A stretch of DNA of 5,736 bases from an uncultured Bacteroidota bacterium. GTDB lineage: Bacteria; Bacteroidota; Rhodothermia; Rhodothermales; UBA10348. The DNA is taken from the NCBI GenBank assembly GCA_937893205.1, contig CALBJU010000405.1, positions 1-5,736 on the forward strand. Direction: 5' to 3'. Made by a program: the position numbers and the translations under genes. The notes below the pieces were generated by a model. The model was not told the origin of the DNA, did no database searches, and worked only from the letters and a program-made list of their open reading frames with translations. Below are positions 5,090 through 5,736 of this stretch, piece by piece; position 1 is the first letter of the stretch; the number at the start of each line of letters is the position of its first letter.

Positions 5090-5736
5090 TGGCGCAGAGA
5101 ACATCCGTCTGTCGATTTCAACATCGGTCTCGAATGTCTCTACTTCGAAAATAGTCTCACCGGCAAACTCGTTTCTCGACACTATGCGGAACGCGACACG
5201 TACTCCGTCAACGTTTCGATAGTCCTCATATCGAGATACCGTTCGAATGGCAATTCCCAACGTGGGGTCAAGCCATGACATTTCGTAGCGCAGCAAATCA
5301 CCTGTTTCCGAGTCAACAAAGGCAGCGATGGGGGCAAGCTCTCCGGCACGCAATTGGAGAGCGTACACCTTCCGATTATCCATGCTCTCGGTTCCGGTTA
5401 CGCTCACCGTGTCGAAGATCTGCAACCATTCCACCGGCCGCAGCAAGGCTTGAACCAGCGCCGCCTGTGTGAGGTATTTTCCTTCCAGCTTCTGAAACGG
5501 TGTGATGTTTGATTCAATCCAACCGTGATCCTCGCTTCCGCCCTCGTGAATCCAACCAAATCGACCCAGGTCGATATCGGAACGATAGTGTTGGTCGCCA
5601 TCCGAAGTGTAGGTCGATCGACCCTCGATCCCCGCGTGGACGAACCGAATGCGTCCGATGATGCGCAGTGAGCCCGCATAGGTATTTCCAGCGCTCTGAC
5701 GAAGAGCAAGAATCTCCTCTACCGTCGGCAGCAACG
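5084..5736 (-). CDS. C-terminal part of a LolA/outer-membrane-lipoprotein-sorting-like domain protein, 5' end outside window
   Basis: The frame stays open to the right edge; the only near-edge start is a TTG at 5732-5734, so I treat this as a partial gene of at least 217 codons. Counting from that TTG, LPTVEEIL (2-9) is the typical entry to this domain, followed by a long series of antiparallel strands (GSLRIIGRIRF, DIDLGRFGWIHEGG), a helix before LLRPVEWL, then VYALQLRAGELAPIAAFVDSETGDLLRYE, SRYEDYRNVDGVRVAFRIVSRNEF and a final VDIDRR-like strand ending MFSAPE. 'D.ETG.L...', 'Y.DYR.VDGV..P.R' and 'F..P' are hallmarks of the curved beta-sheet domain often found at the C-terminus of exported peptidases, beta-lactamase-like enzymes or standing alone with a signal peptide. 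Which one this is cannot be told without the upstream part. The TAA stop lies in the CCGTTATTCT motif shared with copy 3. Confidence 0.72.
   Translation of the reverse strand, partial: LLPTVEEILALRQSAGNTYAGSLRIIGRIRFVHAGIEGRSTYTSDGDQHYRSDIDLGRFGWIHEGGSEDHGWIESNITPFQKLEGKYLTQAALVQALLRPVEWLQIFDTVSVTGTESMDNRKVYALQLRAGELAPIAAFVDSETGDLLRYEMSWLDPTLGIAIRTVSRYEDYRNVDGVRVAFRIVSRNEFAGETIFEVETFETDVEIDRRMFSAPE

Overview
The window looks like a fragment of a marine-type Bacteroidota/Rhodothermota-like chromosome. The main clue is the large exported nuclease at 738-2891, whose last ~80 residues look like a type IX secretion (Por) sorting domain, a system confined to that superphylum. Base composition is moderate and most genes lack a strong Shine-Dalgarno sequence, which fits. 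The exact taxon cannot be read from this window.

Left part (1-2891, + strand): the C-terminal end of a beta-propeller-like protein (1-627), then a complete secreted multidomain endonuclease I (738-2891). The 110-base gap between them holds no feature I can support beyond a short GGAG ribosome site.

Middle and right part (about 2950-5090): a string of short unrelated genes separated by a repeated ~100-base imperfect palindrome, with copies at 2954-3058, 3803-3904 and 4688-4795. The copies share three conserved blocks, paired arms with compensatory changes, and a GTT core at a constant distance (85-86 bases) from the left arm. I read them as integron attC sites and the region as part of a gene-cassette array; no integrase or attI site lies in the window. 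The genes are a lipocalin-like exported protein (3193-3690, -), an exported protein of unknown function with an alpha/beta-barrel-like pattern (4050-4439, +) and a glycine-zipper membrane protein (4790-4999, -). A possible fourth, degenerate junction is at 5008-5089. Right of it is the C-terminal end of a LolA/outer-membrane-lipoprotein-sorting-like domain (5084-5736, -), which runs off the window.

Two minus-strand genes, at 4790 and 5084, end with a TAA stop inside the same ten-base motif (CCGTTATTCT on the + strand). This is the usual way a cassette gene runs into its attC site, and it suggests the array reads on the - strand, with the 4050-4439 gene reversed.

Gene-free stretches: 2892-3192 holds the first attC-like site, two perfect hairpins and a terminator-like hairpin. 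3691-4049 holds a small palindrome, the second attC-like site and an undefined leader. 4440-4687 holds one two-part inverted repeat and nothing else I can support. The encoded proteins are nearly all predicted to be exported or in the membrane; no shared pathway is evident.
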